Both the position numbers and the translations under genes were made by a program. Below are positions 1 to 7,628 of a stretch of 64,000 nucleotides of DNA, in pieces. Under the pieces are notes generated by a model, which was given only the letters and a program-made list of their open reading frames with translations, did not search any database and had not been told where the DNA came from. Origin of the DNA: Candidatus Alcyoniella australis (GTDB taxonomy: Bacteria > Lernaellota > Lernaellaia > JAVCCG01 > Alcyoniellaceae); NCBI GenBank assembly GCA_030765605.1, contig JAVCCG010000038.1, positions 13,151 to 77,150 of the forward strand, written 5' to 3'. Position 1 is the first letter of the stretch, and each line of letters starts with the position of its first letter.

Positions 1-142
1 CGACCTTGCTGCCGAACATTTCTTTGGTGCTGCCCGCGTTGCGCGTGACGATCACCGGAATGTCGCCGCGCTCGATCAGCTTGAAAACGATCTCGCGCCC
101 GATAAATCCTGTGCCTCCGGTCAGCAGTACACGCATTGACAT
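1..142 (-). CDS. NAD-dependent epimerase/dehydratase family protein (5' end only)
   Basis: Only the first 47 codons lie in the window; the gene runs off the left edge. Read on the minus strand from ATG at 142 the protein begins MSMRVLLTGGTGFIGREI, the Rossmann TGGTGFIG (GxxGxxG) NAD(P)-binding loop of extended short-chain dehydrogenases. A purine-rich GGGGG seven bases upstream favours the ATG at 142 over the one at 136. Members of this family convert nucleotide sugars or similar substrates; the short N-terminus also fits the TIGR01777-type epimerases, so substrate is not assignable. It is divergent from the amino-sugar module that follows. Confidence 0.8.
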   Translation of the reverse strand, partial: MSMRVLLTGGTGFIGREIVFKLIERGDIPVIVTRNAGSTKEMFGSKV

Positions 143-295
143 CGGGTTACCCCCATGGCTGATCGATTGATTTATTGCGATTCCAAATAATATAACCCAG
201 GCGAGCCGTTGCCGGTCAAGTCCAAAGATGTGTGTTATCGCGGGTCCGTGCCAGGCTTGTCTAGCTGCGAGCAGTTCGGTTAAAGTCAATCCGCC

Positions 296-433
296 ATGGC
301 ACTGTGGATCATCGTACCGGTCTACAACGAGTTCGATGCGACCCCGCAGCTTCTCGAGCAGCTCAACGACGATCGTTTCTTTCGTCAACGGAGTCCGGCT
401 CGGCTGACTCGAACCAGGAGTTATTTTAGATGA
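296..433 (+). pseudogene. Remnant of a GT2 glycosyltransferase N-terminus (45 codons)
   Basis: An open frame from ATG 296 to TGA 431-433 encodes a 45-residue peptide beginning MALWIIVPVYNEFDATPQL. The hydrophobic strand followed by VPVYNE is the signature start of GT-A fold family 2 glycosyltransferases, but the DDGS and later motifs are missing and the tail from about residue 30 (FFRQRSPARLTRTRS) looks like unrelated sequence. The frame ends by overlapping the ATG of the next gene (ATGA). I read it as the 5' stump of a deleted glycosyltransferase; a translated leader peptide coupled to the oxidoreductase gene is the alternative. Confidence 0.5.
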
Positions 434-1461
434 GTGCGCAGCGTAAACCGTTCAATATCGGCGTGGTGGGCCTGGGCCACTGGGGACCGAACCACGTCAG
501 AGTTTTCTCCCAGCTGCCGGACTCGCAGGTGACCTGGGTCTGCGACAGCGACCGCAGCCGGGCAGCGGTTGTGAGCAACAGCGCGCCCCAGGCGCGTTTT
601 ACCGCCGACCTGGCCGATCTGTTGGCCGACCCGCAGCTTGACGCGCTGGTGGTCTCCACGCCCACCGCGACTCACGCGAAGATCGTGCGCCGGGCAATGA
701 AAGCGGGCAAGGACGTGTTGTGCGAAAAGCCGCTGTGCCAAACCCTGCGCCAGTCCACAGCCTTGGCCCAATTGGCTGAGCGAGAGAGCCGGGTGCTGAT
801 GACCGGCCACATCTTTTTGTTTCACGCCGCGGTGGCCGAGCTGAAGAAACTGCACGCGAGCGGCGCCCTGGGCAAGCTGCACTACATGCACGCCGAGCGC
901 ACCAACCTGGGGCCGTTCCGTTACGACGTGGGCGCGGTCCACGACCTGGCGTCCCACGACATCTCGATCTTCAACTGGCTGCTCAACGCAGAGCCCGAGG
1001 CGGTTAACGCCGTGGGACGCTCGTCGCTGCAACAGGGGATCGAGGACTACGCCTTTGTCACGTTGCACTATCCGCAGGGCATAATCGCCCACGTGCACGC
1101 CAGTTGGCTCAACCCGCGCAAGGTGCGCGAGATCACGATCGTCGGCGATAAGCAGATGGTGGTCTTCGACGACCTGAGCCCGATCGGGCCCATCGCGCTG
1201 TACCGCAAGACCGTGGTGCGCCAGAGCTACGCTGACTTCGGCGAGTTCAACCTGCTGGCGCGCGAGGGCGACTTGCACTTCCCCAAGGTGCAGATGCGCG
1301 AGCCGCTCAAGGCCCAGGCCGAGTCGTTCCTGCGCGCGTTGCGCACCAGGCGCGTGCGCAAATCCGACCCGCAGTTCTCGCTGGGCGTGATGCGCGTACT
1401 CGACGCGGTACAGCGTTCCATGCGGCGCAACGGCGCCCGCGTGGCGCTCAAGGAGGGCTGA
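430..1461 (+). CDS. Gfo/Idh/MocA-family sugar oxidoreductase
   Basis: 343-residue NAD(P)-dependent sugar dehydrogenase. The N-terminal Rossmann fold shows G14-x-G16-x-x-G19 (VVGLGHWG), and the family's catalytic EKP triad is at residues 99-101 (CEKPL); the C-terminal alpha/beta domain carries HDLASHD near residue 170. In WlbA/WbpB-type pathways such enzymes oxidise C3 of a UDP- or dTDP-sugar so that an aminotransferase can act. The neighbours are exactly an N-acyltransferase, a glycosyltransferase and a DegT-type aminotransferase, all co-directional and closely spaced, which supports a 3-amino-sugar pathway. The start ATG overlaps the stop of the upstream remnant. The precise nucleotide sugar cannot be read from the sequence. 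Confidence 0.88.
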   Translation: MSAQRKPFNIGVVGLGHWGPNHVRVFSQLPDSQVTWVCDSDRSRAAVVSNSAPQARFTADLADLLADPQLDALVVSTPTATHAKIVRRAMKAGKDVLCEKPLCQTLRQSTALAQLAERESRVLMTGHIFLFHAAVAELKKLHASGALGKLHYMHAERTNLGPFRYDVGAVHDLASHDISIFNWLLNAEPEAVNAVGRSSLQQGIEDYAFVTLHYPQGIIAHVHASWLNPRKVREITIVGDKQMVVFDDLSPIGPIALYRKTVVRQSYADFGEFNLLAREGDLHFPKVQMREPLKAQAESFLRALRTRRVRKSDPQFSLGVMRVLDAVQRSMRRNGARVALKEG

Positions 1462-1463
1462 AG

Positions 1464-2246
1464 ATGAAGGACGGTAAACCGCAGGCGATCGGCGAGAACG
1501 TATCGATCGGCACGGGCTGCGTCTTCGGCCGCAACGTGATCATCGGCGACAACGTAGAACTCGGGGAGCGCTGCATCATCGGCGATAACGTCGAACTGCG
1601 CGAGTGCCGATTGGGCGGCGGCGTGCGCGTGGAGCGCAACGCCTTGGTCGGCTACTCCACGCTTACCGGCTGGTTTTCCACCGGACGGCGCGAGGTCGAG
1701 GACGACCCGGGAATCGCCGAGTTGGGCGAGGACTGCCTGGTGCGTACCGACGCGGTGATCTATCGCGGCGCGCGCATAGGCGCGTCGTGCTGGATCAACC
1801 ACAAGGCCCTGGTGCGCGAGCGCTCGCGGATCGGCCACCACACCTCCGTCGGCTCGATGGTCGATGTGGAGGGCTACTGCAGCATCGGCAACTACTGCTC
1901 GATCAACAGCCAGGCCTACGTGGCGGCCAAGAGCTCCCTTGGCGACTACGTGTTCATGGGGCCGCAGTCGGTGACCACCAACGACAACCCGATCGGCTAC
2001 CGCCGCGACCTGCCCGACCCGATGCAGGGGCCCAAGATCGGCTTCGGCGTGAGCATCGGCGCGCGAGCCGTGATCCTGCCGCGCGTACTGCTGGGCATGG
2101 AGGTGGTGATCGGCGCCGGTGCGGTCGTGACCTCAGACGTGCCCGACGGCATGCTGGCCTATGGCGTGCCCGCGCGCGTGATGGGCCCGGTTCCCGAGGA
2201 CTGGCACTTGCCGCGCGAGGTCCGTCAAAGCTACGGACGCGGCTGA
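1464..2246 (+). CDS. Left-handed beta-helix (hexapeptide) sugar N-acyltransferase
   Basis: 260 residues made almost entirely of imperfect hexapeptide repeats of the [IV]-G-x4 kind (for example IGENVSIGTGCVFGRNVIIGDN at the start), the hallmark of LbH trimeric acyltransferases. C-terminal GAGAVVTSDVPDGMLAYGVPA is the usual closing coil. WlbB/WbpD and FdtC-type members acetylate the amino group placed on a nucleotide sugar by the partner aminotransferase. The gene starts two bases after the oxidoreductase stop and so is part of one operon. It is longer than the roughly 190-residue WlbB type, with a loop around residues 70-80 (STGRREVEDDPG) breaking the helix. Confidence 0.85.
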   Translation: MKDGKPQAIGENVSIGTGCVFGRNVIIGDNVELGERCIIGDNVELRECRLGGGVRVERNALVGYSTLTGWFSTGRREVEDDPGIAELGEDCLVRTDAVIYRGARIGASCWINHKALVRERSRIGHHTSVGSMVDVEGYCSIGNYCSINSQAYVAAKSSLGDYVFMGPQSVTTNDNPIGYRRDLPDPMQGPKIGFGVSIGARAVILPRVLLGMEVVIGAGAVVTSDVPDGMLAYGVPARVMGPVPEDWHLPREVRQSYGRG

Positions 2247-2287
2247 ACGCGCGAGCGGGAGGGATCATCGACTTTCACGGACTGAAG

Positions 2288-2992
2288 GTGCTGACCTGCC
2301 CCGTGGCCTTTAACGAGCGGGCCAAGATCGGGCGGGTGATAGATCGCTTGCAGGCAGCAAATCTGCCGCACGTGGCCCTGGGCGACGACGGCTCGGATGA
2401 CGGCACTACCGAATTGGCGCGCGAACGCGGCGTCGAGCTGGTGCGGCACGAACAACGCCGCGGCGTGGGCGCGATGATCCGCACGGTGATCGGCCACGCG
2501 CGCGAGGCGGGCTACGACGTGCTGGTGATCATGGCCGGCAACGATAAAGACGAGCCGGCCCAGGCCCAGCGACTGGTCGCGCCGATCGCCCGTGGCGAGG
2601 CCGACATCGTCCAGGGCTCGCGCTATCTGCCCGGCGGGGAGTTCGGCAACATGCCGCTCTACCGCCAGCTGAGCACGCGTCTGATCCATCCGCTGCTGTT
2701 TTCGCTTTTGGCCCGCAAGCGGATGACCGACACTACCAACGGCTTTCGCGCGATTCGGCTTTCGATCTTCGACGATCCGCGGCTGGCCATTGACCAGCCC
2801 TGGCTCGATCAATACGAGCTGGAGGTCTACCTGCTGTTCAAGGCGTTGCGCCTGGGCTACCGTGTGATCGAGGCGCCGGTGAGCAAAATTTATCCCGAGC
2901 ACGACCTGGGCTACACCAAGATGCGGCCGCTCAGCGGCTGGTGGAGCATCCTGCGGCCGCTGTTTTTGCTCGGACTGGGGATCCGCAAATGA
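2288..2992 (+). CDS. GT2-family glycosyltransferase (start uncertain)
   Basis: GT-A glycosyltransferase of about 234 residues: VLTCPVAFNE at the N-terminus, DDGSDDGT nucleotide-binding motif, and a DKDEP acidic motif where the metal-binding DxD normally sits, then GSRYLPGGEFGNMP. No transmembrane tail follows, so it is probably a cytoplasmic or peripheral enzyme adding a sugar to a glycan or polyprenyl carrier. The start is ambiguous: GTG 2288 is the first conventional codon but would begin directly on strand beta-1 and has no well placed ribosome site; CTG 2282 gives the more typical MKVLTCPVAFNE, and ATC 2267 lies four bases after GGAGG. The stop overlaps the aminotransferase start (ATGA). 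Confidence 0.8.
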   Translation: MLTCPVAFNERAKIGRVIDRLQAANLPHVALGDDGSDDGTTELARERGVELVRHEQRRGVGAMIRTVIGHAREAGYDVLVIMAGNDKDEPAQAQRLVAPIARGEADIVQGSRYLPGGEFGNMPLYRQLSTRLIHPLLFSLLARKRMTDTTNGFRAIRLSIFDDPRLAIDQPWLDQYELEVYLLFKALRLGYRVIEAPVSKIYPEHDLGYTKMRPLSGWWSILRPLFLLGLGIRK

Positions 2993-4086
2993 AAGTGAAC
3001 TTTGTCGATCTGCAGGCCCAGTTGAATACGATACGCGACGAGGTAAGCGCCGCGATGCTCGATGTGGTCGACCGCACGGCGTTTGTCCTGGGTCCGACGC
3101 TGCGCAATTTTGAGGAGCGGTTCGCCGACTATATCGGCATGCGGCACTGCCTGGGAGTCAGCTCGGGGCTCGACGCCCTGGCGCTGGCCCTGGCGGCGCT
3201 CGACGTCGGCCCGGGCGACGAGGTGATCACCGCGGCCAACACCTACATTGCCACTGCCCTGGCGATCTCCAAGGTCGGGGCGCGGCCGGTGCTGGTCGAG
3301 ATGGACGAGTTCTACAACATCGATCCGACCCGCGTGGAGGCGGCGATTACGCCGCGCACCAAGGCGATTTTGCCGGTGCATCTCTACGGCCAGTCCGCAA
3401 ATATCGGGCCGATCCTCGAACTGGCGCGCGAGCGCGGGCTCAAGGTTGTCGAGGACGCTGCCCAGGCCCATGGCGCGTACTATGGCGAGCAGCGCTGCGG
3501 TTCGCTGGGCGACGTGGGCTGCTTCAGCTTTTACCCGGGCAAGAATCTCGGGGCCTACGGCGACGGCGGTGCGGTTGTTACGGACAATGACGAGATCCGG
3601 CAGCGGATCAGCACGCTGCGCGATTACGGTCAGCAGGGCAAATACGTACATCTGGTCAAGGGCGGCAATCATCGCCTGGACGATCTGCAGGCCGCGGTGT
3701 TGGGGGTAAAGCTGCGTTACCTCGACCAGTGGAATCAGTCCCGGGTCCAGGCCGCACAGCGTTACGGCGAGCTGCTGGACGACTCCAAACTGACGCTGCC
3801 GAAGCGCGCCGATTGGGGCACGCACGTCTATCATCTCTACGTGGTGCGCGCGCCGCAACGCGACGAGCTGTTGCAGTTCATGGCAAGCCGCGAGGTCTAT
3901 TGCGGGATTCACTACCCCACGCCGTTACATTTGCAGCCGGCTTACGCCGACCTCGGTCTTGGACAAGGCGCGTTCCCGCGCACCGAACAGGCGGCCGGGG
4001 AGCTGCTCTCGCTGCCGATGTTCCCGGAGATCACGCCCGAGCAGCAGGCGTTCGTGGCCCAGGGAATCGCGGAGTTCTACGCATAG
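2989..4086 (+). CDS. DegT/DnrJ/EryC1/StrS-family PLP aminotransferase
   Basis: 365-residue sugar aminotransferase. The PLP Schiff-base lysine is K185 in SFYPGKNLGAYGDGG, preceded by VEDAAQAHGAYY whose Asp contacts the pyridine nitrogen. The family uses glutamate to aminate a keto nucleotide sugar; with the dehydrogenase and acyltransferase upstream it would complete a 3-acetamido-3-deoxy sugar (WbpE/WlbC or FdtB-like role). ATG 2989 overlaps the glycosyltransferase stop by four bases, implying translational coupling. A hairpin terminator directly follows the stop, closing the operon. Confidence 0.9.
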   Translation: MKVNFVDLQAQLNTIRDEVSAAMLDVVDRTAFVLGPTLRNFEERFADYIGMRHCLGVSSGLDALALALAALDVGPGDEVITAANTYIATALAISKVGARPVLVEMDEFYNIDPTRVEAAITPRTKAILPVHLYGQSANIGPILELARERGLKVVEDAAQAHGAYYGEQRCGSLGDVGCFSFYPGKNLGAYGDGGAVVTDNDEIRQRISTLRDYGQQGKYVHLVKGGNHRLDDLQAAVLGVKLRYLDQWNQSRVQAAQRYGELLDDSKLTLPKRADWGTHVYHLYVVRAPQRDELLQFMASREVYCGIHYPTPLHLQPAYADLGLGQGAFPRTEQAAGELLSLPMFPEITPEQQAFVAQGIAEFYA

Positions 4087-4106
4087 CCCGCATTTATAAT
4101 GCGGGC
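4086..4106. terminator. Bidirectional hairpin between convergent genes
   Basis: A perfect 9-bp stem (GCCCGCATT/AATGCGGGC) with a three-base TAT loop sits between the aminotransferase stop (4086) and the alkaline phosphatase stop (4113). No T-tract is present on either side, so it may act as a 3'-end stabiliser rather than a strong intrinsic terminator. The same AGCCCG/CGGGCT with TAT loop recurs at 17129-17143. Confidence 0.7.
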
Positions 4107-4112
4107 CAGCCG

Positions 4113-5699
4113 CTATTGCATCGCAGCTTTCATCGCCAGGAAAATTTCGGTGTTGTCCATCCAGCCCGCGAGATGTTGCGAGCCCGGGCCCACTGCGCCC
4201 ACGGTCACCGGCGCGTGGGAGTGCGCGCCCGTGGCCCAGACCAGGTTGGTCTGCAATCCAAGCTCGGTTGCCAGTTGCGCCGAGCGCCGGGTGTCGATGT
4301 AGGGGTAGTAGTACTGCCGGTAGCCGCAGTCGAGTTCAAAGCACTGATCGTTGTTCCGGTCGGCAAACGCCAGCACCCGCGTCGCGGCCTGAAAGTCCAG
4401 CTTATACGACGTATGCTGCTCGACCAGCGAGATCAGGGTCGCCGGGTCGTTGTCGCCAAGCATTGCGCGGTCGATCAGCCAGTTGTACGAGTGCTGCTGC
4501 CAGCCCAGGGCGCGCACGTCGTGAAAGGTCGGCCAGACGAACGTCTCCTCGACGTTGACCGTTTTTTGGCAGACCTCGTCGAATGTGGTGTAGCCCTCGC
4601 CCTCGGCCGCAGTCCCCGCACGATAGGTCAGGGCCGGACCGCCCGTGGCGTGGTCCGCGGTGACGATCAGCAGGGTCCGCGGGTGTTGCTCGAGATAGCC
4701 TTGCAGCAGTCCCAGAGTGCGGTTGGCCTCGAGCATCTCCGAGAGGTACCAGCCCGGATCGTTGGCGTGGGCCGCGTAGTCGACCTGGGCCGACTCGACC
4801 ATCAGGAAAAAGCCGTCCGGGTCGCGTCCGAGCACGTCCAGCGCCGCGCGGGTCAGCCCCTCGAGAGTCGGGAGGTCATACTCGGCGTCCTCGGCCAGTC
4901 GATCGACTGAGGGCGGAAATACGCTGCCGCTGAACAACCCGAGCAGCTTGCCCTCGGGCAATGCGCCAAGCGACTCGAGCTGCGACTTGGTGAAGACGAC
5001 CTGATAGCTAAGCTCCGCGGCGCGATCGAGCCGATTGTTCTCGTCCTTGCGCTTGCTCGGCGAGTCCAGGGCTGCGTTGATCGGCGCGAAATCCGAGGCC
5101 TTGCTCTGGGCCGGAATCCAGGCGTTGATCCCGCCGCCGAGCAGCACGTCAACTCCGCGCTCGAGCAGCTGGTCGGCCACGGCCGGCTCGTCAAGGTGCG
5201 TGGCCAGACACGAGGCAAAGGCCGCGGGCGTGGAGTGGGTTACGCGCGTGGTGCTGATCAGGCCGGTGGCCCAGCCGCGGCGTTTGGCCGCGTCGACGAT
5301 CGTGGTCGTGCAGCGTCCCTGGGGATCCATCCCCAGTTTGCCCGGGTCGGTTTTAATCCCCGAGGAAAGCGCGGTGGCGCTGGAGGCCGAATCGCTGGTC
5401 ACATTATTTGTGCCGTAGGTCGTAACCAGACCGAGCACCCCTTGGTCGTAGAGCTCGGCGAAGCGGTTGGGACCGCTGTCGGTGGCGAGCAAGTAAGCGT
5501 CGAGCAGGGTCAACGCCTCGGGACCCATGCCGTCGACGATCAGCAGCACGATCGAGTCCGCGCCGCGCGGCGGCTCGGGCGTGGGCACGGGCGTGGGCAC
5601 GGGCACGGGCACGGGCGCGGGCGCTGTGGGCTCCACCCGTTGGCAGGCCGCAAACAGCAGCAGTGCGGCCATGATCGTCGCAATCATCGCGCGTCTCAT
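4113..5699 (-). CDS. Lipoprotein alkaline phosphatase (PhoA type)
   Basis: 528-residue phosphomonoesterase. Starting at ATG 5699 (GAGGGA ribosome site) a signal sequence ends in the lipobox LFAAC with C19, so it is probably lipid-anchored. A proline-rich spacer (residues 27-44, PVP/PTP repeats) follows, then the catalytic domain: D56-GMG metal ligand, nucleophile S104 in TSDSASSATALSSG, the STPAAF segment, ESAQVDYAAHAND and VTADHATGG metal ligands. All canonical motifs are present. It ends the minus-strand operon with the heptose adenylyltransferase and the OmpA protein. A longer frame opening at TTG 5720 was rejected because the ATG has the better ribosome site and signal peptide. Confidence 0.93.
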   Translation of the reverse strand: MRRAMIATIMAALLLFAACQRVEPTAPAPVPVPVPTPVPTPEPPRGADSIVLLIVDGMGPEALTLLDAYLLATDSGPNRFAELYDQGVLGLVTTYGTNNVTSDSASSATALSSGIKTDPGKLGMDPQGRCTTTIVDAAKRRGWATGLISTTRVTHSTPAAFASCLATHLDEPAVADQLLERGVDVLLGGGINAWIPAQSKASDFAPINAALDSPSKRKDENNRLDRAAELSYQVVFTKSQLESLGALPEGKLLGLFSGSVFPPSVDRLAEDAEYDLPTLEGLTRAALDVLGRDPDGFFLMVESAQVDYAAHANDPGWYLSEMLEANRTLGLLQGYLEQHPRTLLIVTADHATGGPALTYRAGTAAEGEGYTTFDEVCQKTVNVEETFVWPTFHDVRALGWQQHSYNWLIDRAMLGDNDPATLISLVEQHTSYKLDFQAATRVLAFADRNNDQCFELDCGYRQYYYPYIDTRRSAQLATELGLQTNLVWATGAHSHAPVTVGAVGPGSQHLAGWMDNTEIFLAMKAAMQ

Positions 5700-5709
5700 C
5701 GTCGTCCCT

Positions 5710-6186
5710 CTATTTTTCAAGCCTCTGTATGCGCTTGAGCATGTTTGTCGAGCTATAGCCTTGCGTTAGTTCTGCAATGAATACGCGTCCGCCGCGGGCT
5801 TCGACGGCCTGGCGTCCGATGATTTTATCTGGCGGCCAGTCCGCGCCCTTGACCAGCACGTCGGGTTGCAGCAGCTCGATAATTTGCAGCGGGTCGGGCT
5901 CGTCGAAGAATGTGACGTAGTCCACATGCTCAAGCCCGGAAAGCAGCTCTGCACGGCGCTCCTGCGGGATCAACGGCCGGTCCGGGCCCTTGAGACGCGC
6001 CACGCTGGCGTCGGTGTTGATACCCACCACCAGCAGGTCGCCCTGTGCGCGGGCCTGGGTCAGGTAGCGCGCATGCCCCAGGTGCATCAGGTCGAAGCAG
6101 CCGTTGGTGAATACGACGCATTGCCCCTGCGCGCGTCGGCGCTCGAGGATGCGCGCCAGCCGATTAGCTTTAAGAATGCTGCCCAT
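5710..6186 (-). CDS. rfaE2: D-glycero-beta-D-manno-heptose 1-phosphate adenylyltransferase
   Basis: 158-residue nucleotidyltransferase matching the C-terminal half of E. coli HldE as a stand-alone protein. It has the N-terminal VFTNGCFDLMHLGH with the HxGH motif (H35-x-x-H38), GPDRPLIPQERRAEL, and the terminal YSSTNMLKRI (ISSTxxI) motif. It makes ADP-heptose for lipopolysaccharide core in the cytoplasm. The kinase half is not in the window. It lies three bases after the OmpA stop and ten before the phosphatase start codon region, in one operon. Confidence 0.9.
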   Translation of the reverse strand: MGSILKANRLARILERRRAQGQCVVFTNGCFDLMHLGHARYLTQARAQGDLLVVGINTDASVARLKGPDRPLIPQERRAELLSGLEHVDYVTFFDEPDPLQIIELLQPDVLVKGADWPPDKIIGRQAVEARGGRVFIAELTQGYSSTNMLKRIQRLEK

Positions 6187-6189
6187 CGG

Positions 6190-7236
6190 CTACTGCATGA
6201 AGATGAATTCGATGCGTCGGTTGCGCGACCTGCCGCTGGATGACGAATTGGAGGCGATCGGCTTGGTCCCGCCGAAACCGATGGCGATCAGCCGTTCGGG
6301 CGTCACCCCCTGCTCGATCAAGTAGCGCCGCACGGCGTCGGCCTGAAGTTGCGAGAACTCGCGGTTGCGCGCAGCGTCGCCGCGGTCGGCAGTATGCCCC
6401 TCGATGCGCACGCGGATCTCCGGGTTGTCCGCCAGTACTTGGGCGAACTGATCGAGGTTGCGCTTGGAGCTGCGCGTCAGCCGATCGTTGTGGCCGGTGA
6501 ACCCGACCTTGCCCACGACGATGATCTTGCTGATCGTGGGGATCACGTCCGGGCAGCCGTCGTCGTCGAGGTAGCCGTTGTAGATCTCCGGCTCGTTGGG
6601 GCAGTAGTCCTCGCTGTCGAGGAAGCCGTCGCCGTCGTTGTCCGGGTCAGGCACGCCGTCGGTGTCCTGAAAACCGTCCAGATCTTCAGGCAGCATCGGC
6701 GCCAGGTCGAGCTTGTCGGGCACGCCGTCGCCGTCGTTGTCCAGGTCGGGCACGCCGTCGGTATCCTGGTAGCCGTCGTAGTCCTCGGCGCGGTTGGGGT
6801 CGCCGTCGATCTCGTCGGGGATGCCGTCGCCGTCGTTGTCCGGGTCGGGCACGCCGTCGTCGTCGAGAAAGCCGTCGATGTCCTCGGCCTCGAACGGCGC
6901 GCCGTCGGCGCTGTCGCTTGTGCCGTCGCCGTCAATGTCCGAGTCGCATCCCAGCTCGGGCTCGAGTCGGTCCAGGGCGTCGCGGGCCTTGTTTAAATGG
7001 TCCTCGGCCGTGACGAAGTCGCGGTTGGTCAAGGTGATCTCAACGTAGCGCAGGTGCGTCTCGGCGCTGGCAAAGTCGCTGGGACCGCACCAGCGGCCGT
7101 TTTGACTGGAGGCGTAATCCAGCCGGATTTTCAGCGCATCAAGCTGGTCCACGTAGCGGCTGCCGCCGCAAGAGCACAGCAGCACGGCCAGCCCGGCCAG
7201 CAAGGATATCGCGCAGAGCGAGCGGCCGCGGCTCAT
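6190..7236 (-). CDS. OmpA-family lipoprotein with thrombospondin type-3 repeats
   Basis: 348 residues: lipoprotein signal (LLCSC, probable acylation at C23), a helical region (about 30-95) resembling the small lipoprotein encoded just upstream, four Ca-binding acidic TSP3 units (about 100-235, DxDxDG-rich), and a C-terminal OmpA/MotB peptidoglycan-binding domain (about 240-348). The domain keeps GHTADRGD and the final NRRIEF, but the NxxLSxxRA signature reads NREFSQLQA, replacing the arginine that normally contacts diaminopimelate with Gln. Likely an outer-membrane lipoprotein tethering to the cell wall. Starts by four-base overlap with the upstream gene. Confidence 0.87.
   Translation of the reverse strand: MSRGRSLCAISLLAGLAVLLCSCGGSRYVDQLDALKIRLDYASSQNGRWCGPSDFASAETHLRYVEITLTNRDFVTAEDHLNKARDALDRLEPELGCDSDIDGDGTSDSADGAPFEAEDIDGFLDDDGVPDPDNDGDGIPDEIDGDPNRAEDYDGYQDTDGVPDLDNDGDGVPDKLDLAPMLPEDLDGFQDTDGVPDPDNDGDGFLDSEDYCPNEPEIYNGYLDDDGCPDVIPTISKIIVVGKVGFTGHNDRLTRSSKRNLDQFAQVLADNPEIRVRIEGHTADRGDAARNREFSQLQADAVRRYLIEQGVTPERLIAIGFGGTKPIASNSSSSGRSRNRRIEFIFMQ
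6543..6930 (-). repeat. 99-bp tandem repeats encoding TSP3 units
   Basis: Within the OmpA gene the block GGCACGCCGTCG recurs at 6650, 6749 and 6848, exactly 99 bp apart, reflecting 33-residue calcium-binding repeats of the form PEDxDGxxDxDGxPDxDNDGDG. Such in-frame repeats can expand or contract by recombination or slippage. Confidence 0.8.
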
Positions 7237-7565
7237 TGTTCCGAGGGGTGGAAGGCCGAGGCGTTGCGCAACGCCCGCTCGCCGTGTTTGATCGACAGCC
7301 GGGCCAAGTCCAGTGCCCGGTCGCGTTGGCGCTTATCCACCTGTTCCTGGGCCATCATCAGATAAAGTTCAGCGCAGCGGTAATTGTAGGAGTCGATCTG
7401 CAGCGCGCCAGCCGCCTTCGCCTGGTCGACCACCTGACCGGCCTGGTTCAGCGTCACCTCGAGCACCAACTCCGACTCGGGCAGGACCGAACGATGGCAG
7501 GTCATGCCGCTGCAGATAAACAGCAGCGCGATCAGCGCGAGCAATGCTGGACCGATACGTCTCAC
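7233..7565 (-). CDS. Small lipoprotein with a DUF4398-like helical domain
   Basis: About 110 residues from GTG 7565, chosen because it opens a signal sequence (VRRIGPALLALIALLFICSGMTC) ending in a cysteine with a lipobox-like SGMTC, and because a GGGGA lies 11-12 bases upstream. The mature part is helical (AGQVVDQAKAAGALQIDSYNYRCAELYLMMAQEQVDKRQRDRALDLARLS), like periplasmic helical-repeat domains that precede OmpA domains. It overlaps the OmpA gene by four bases and resembles that protein's own N-terminal region, so the two may interact. Function unknown. Confidence 0.75.
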   Translation of the reverse strand: MRRIGPALLALIALLFICSGMTCHRSVLPESELVLEVTLNQAGQVVDQAKAAGALQIDSYNYRCAELYLMMAQEQVDKRQRDRALDLARLSIKHGERALRNASAFHPSEQ

Positions 7566-7598
7566 AACAGCTATTTTCCCCGAAAAATCTACTGGTTG

Positions 7599-7628
7599 AC
7601 GATAGATTATGCCCCCGGTCGCTGTCAA
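7599..7628 (-). promoter_or_regulatory. Candidate sigma-70 promoter for the OmpA operon
   Basis: On the minus strand TTGACA (7628-7623), an 18-bp spacer and TATCGT (7604-7599) lie just upstream of the GTG at 7565. The -35 box overlaps the stop of the upstream phosphatase-superfamily gene. Read by eye only. Confidence 0.45.

Noticed and set aside
6543-6930. Tandem repeats considered as a CRISPR or VNTR array
   Set aside because: Units are in frame, 99 bp, and encode conserved calcium-binding protein repeats; no spacers or cas genes.
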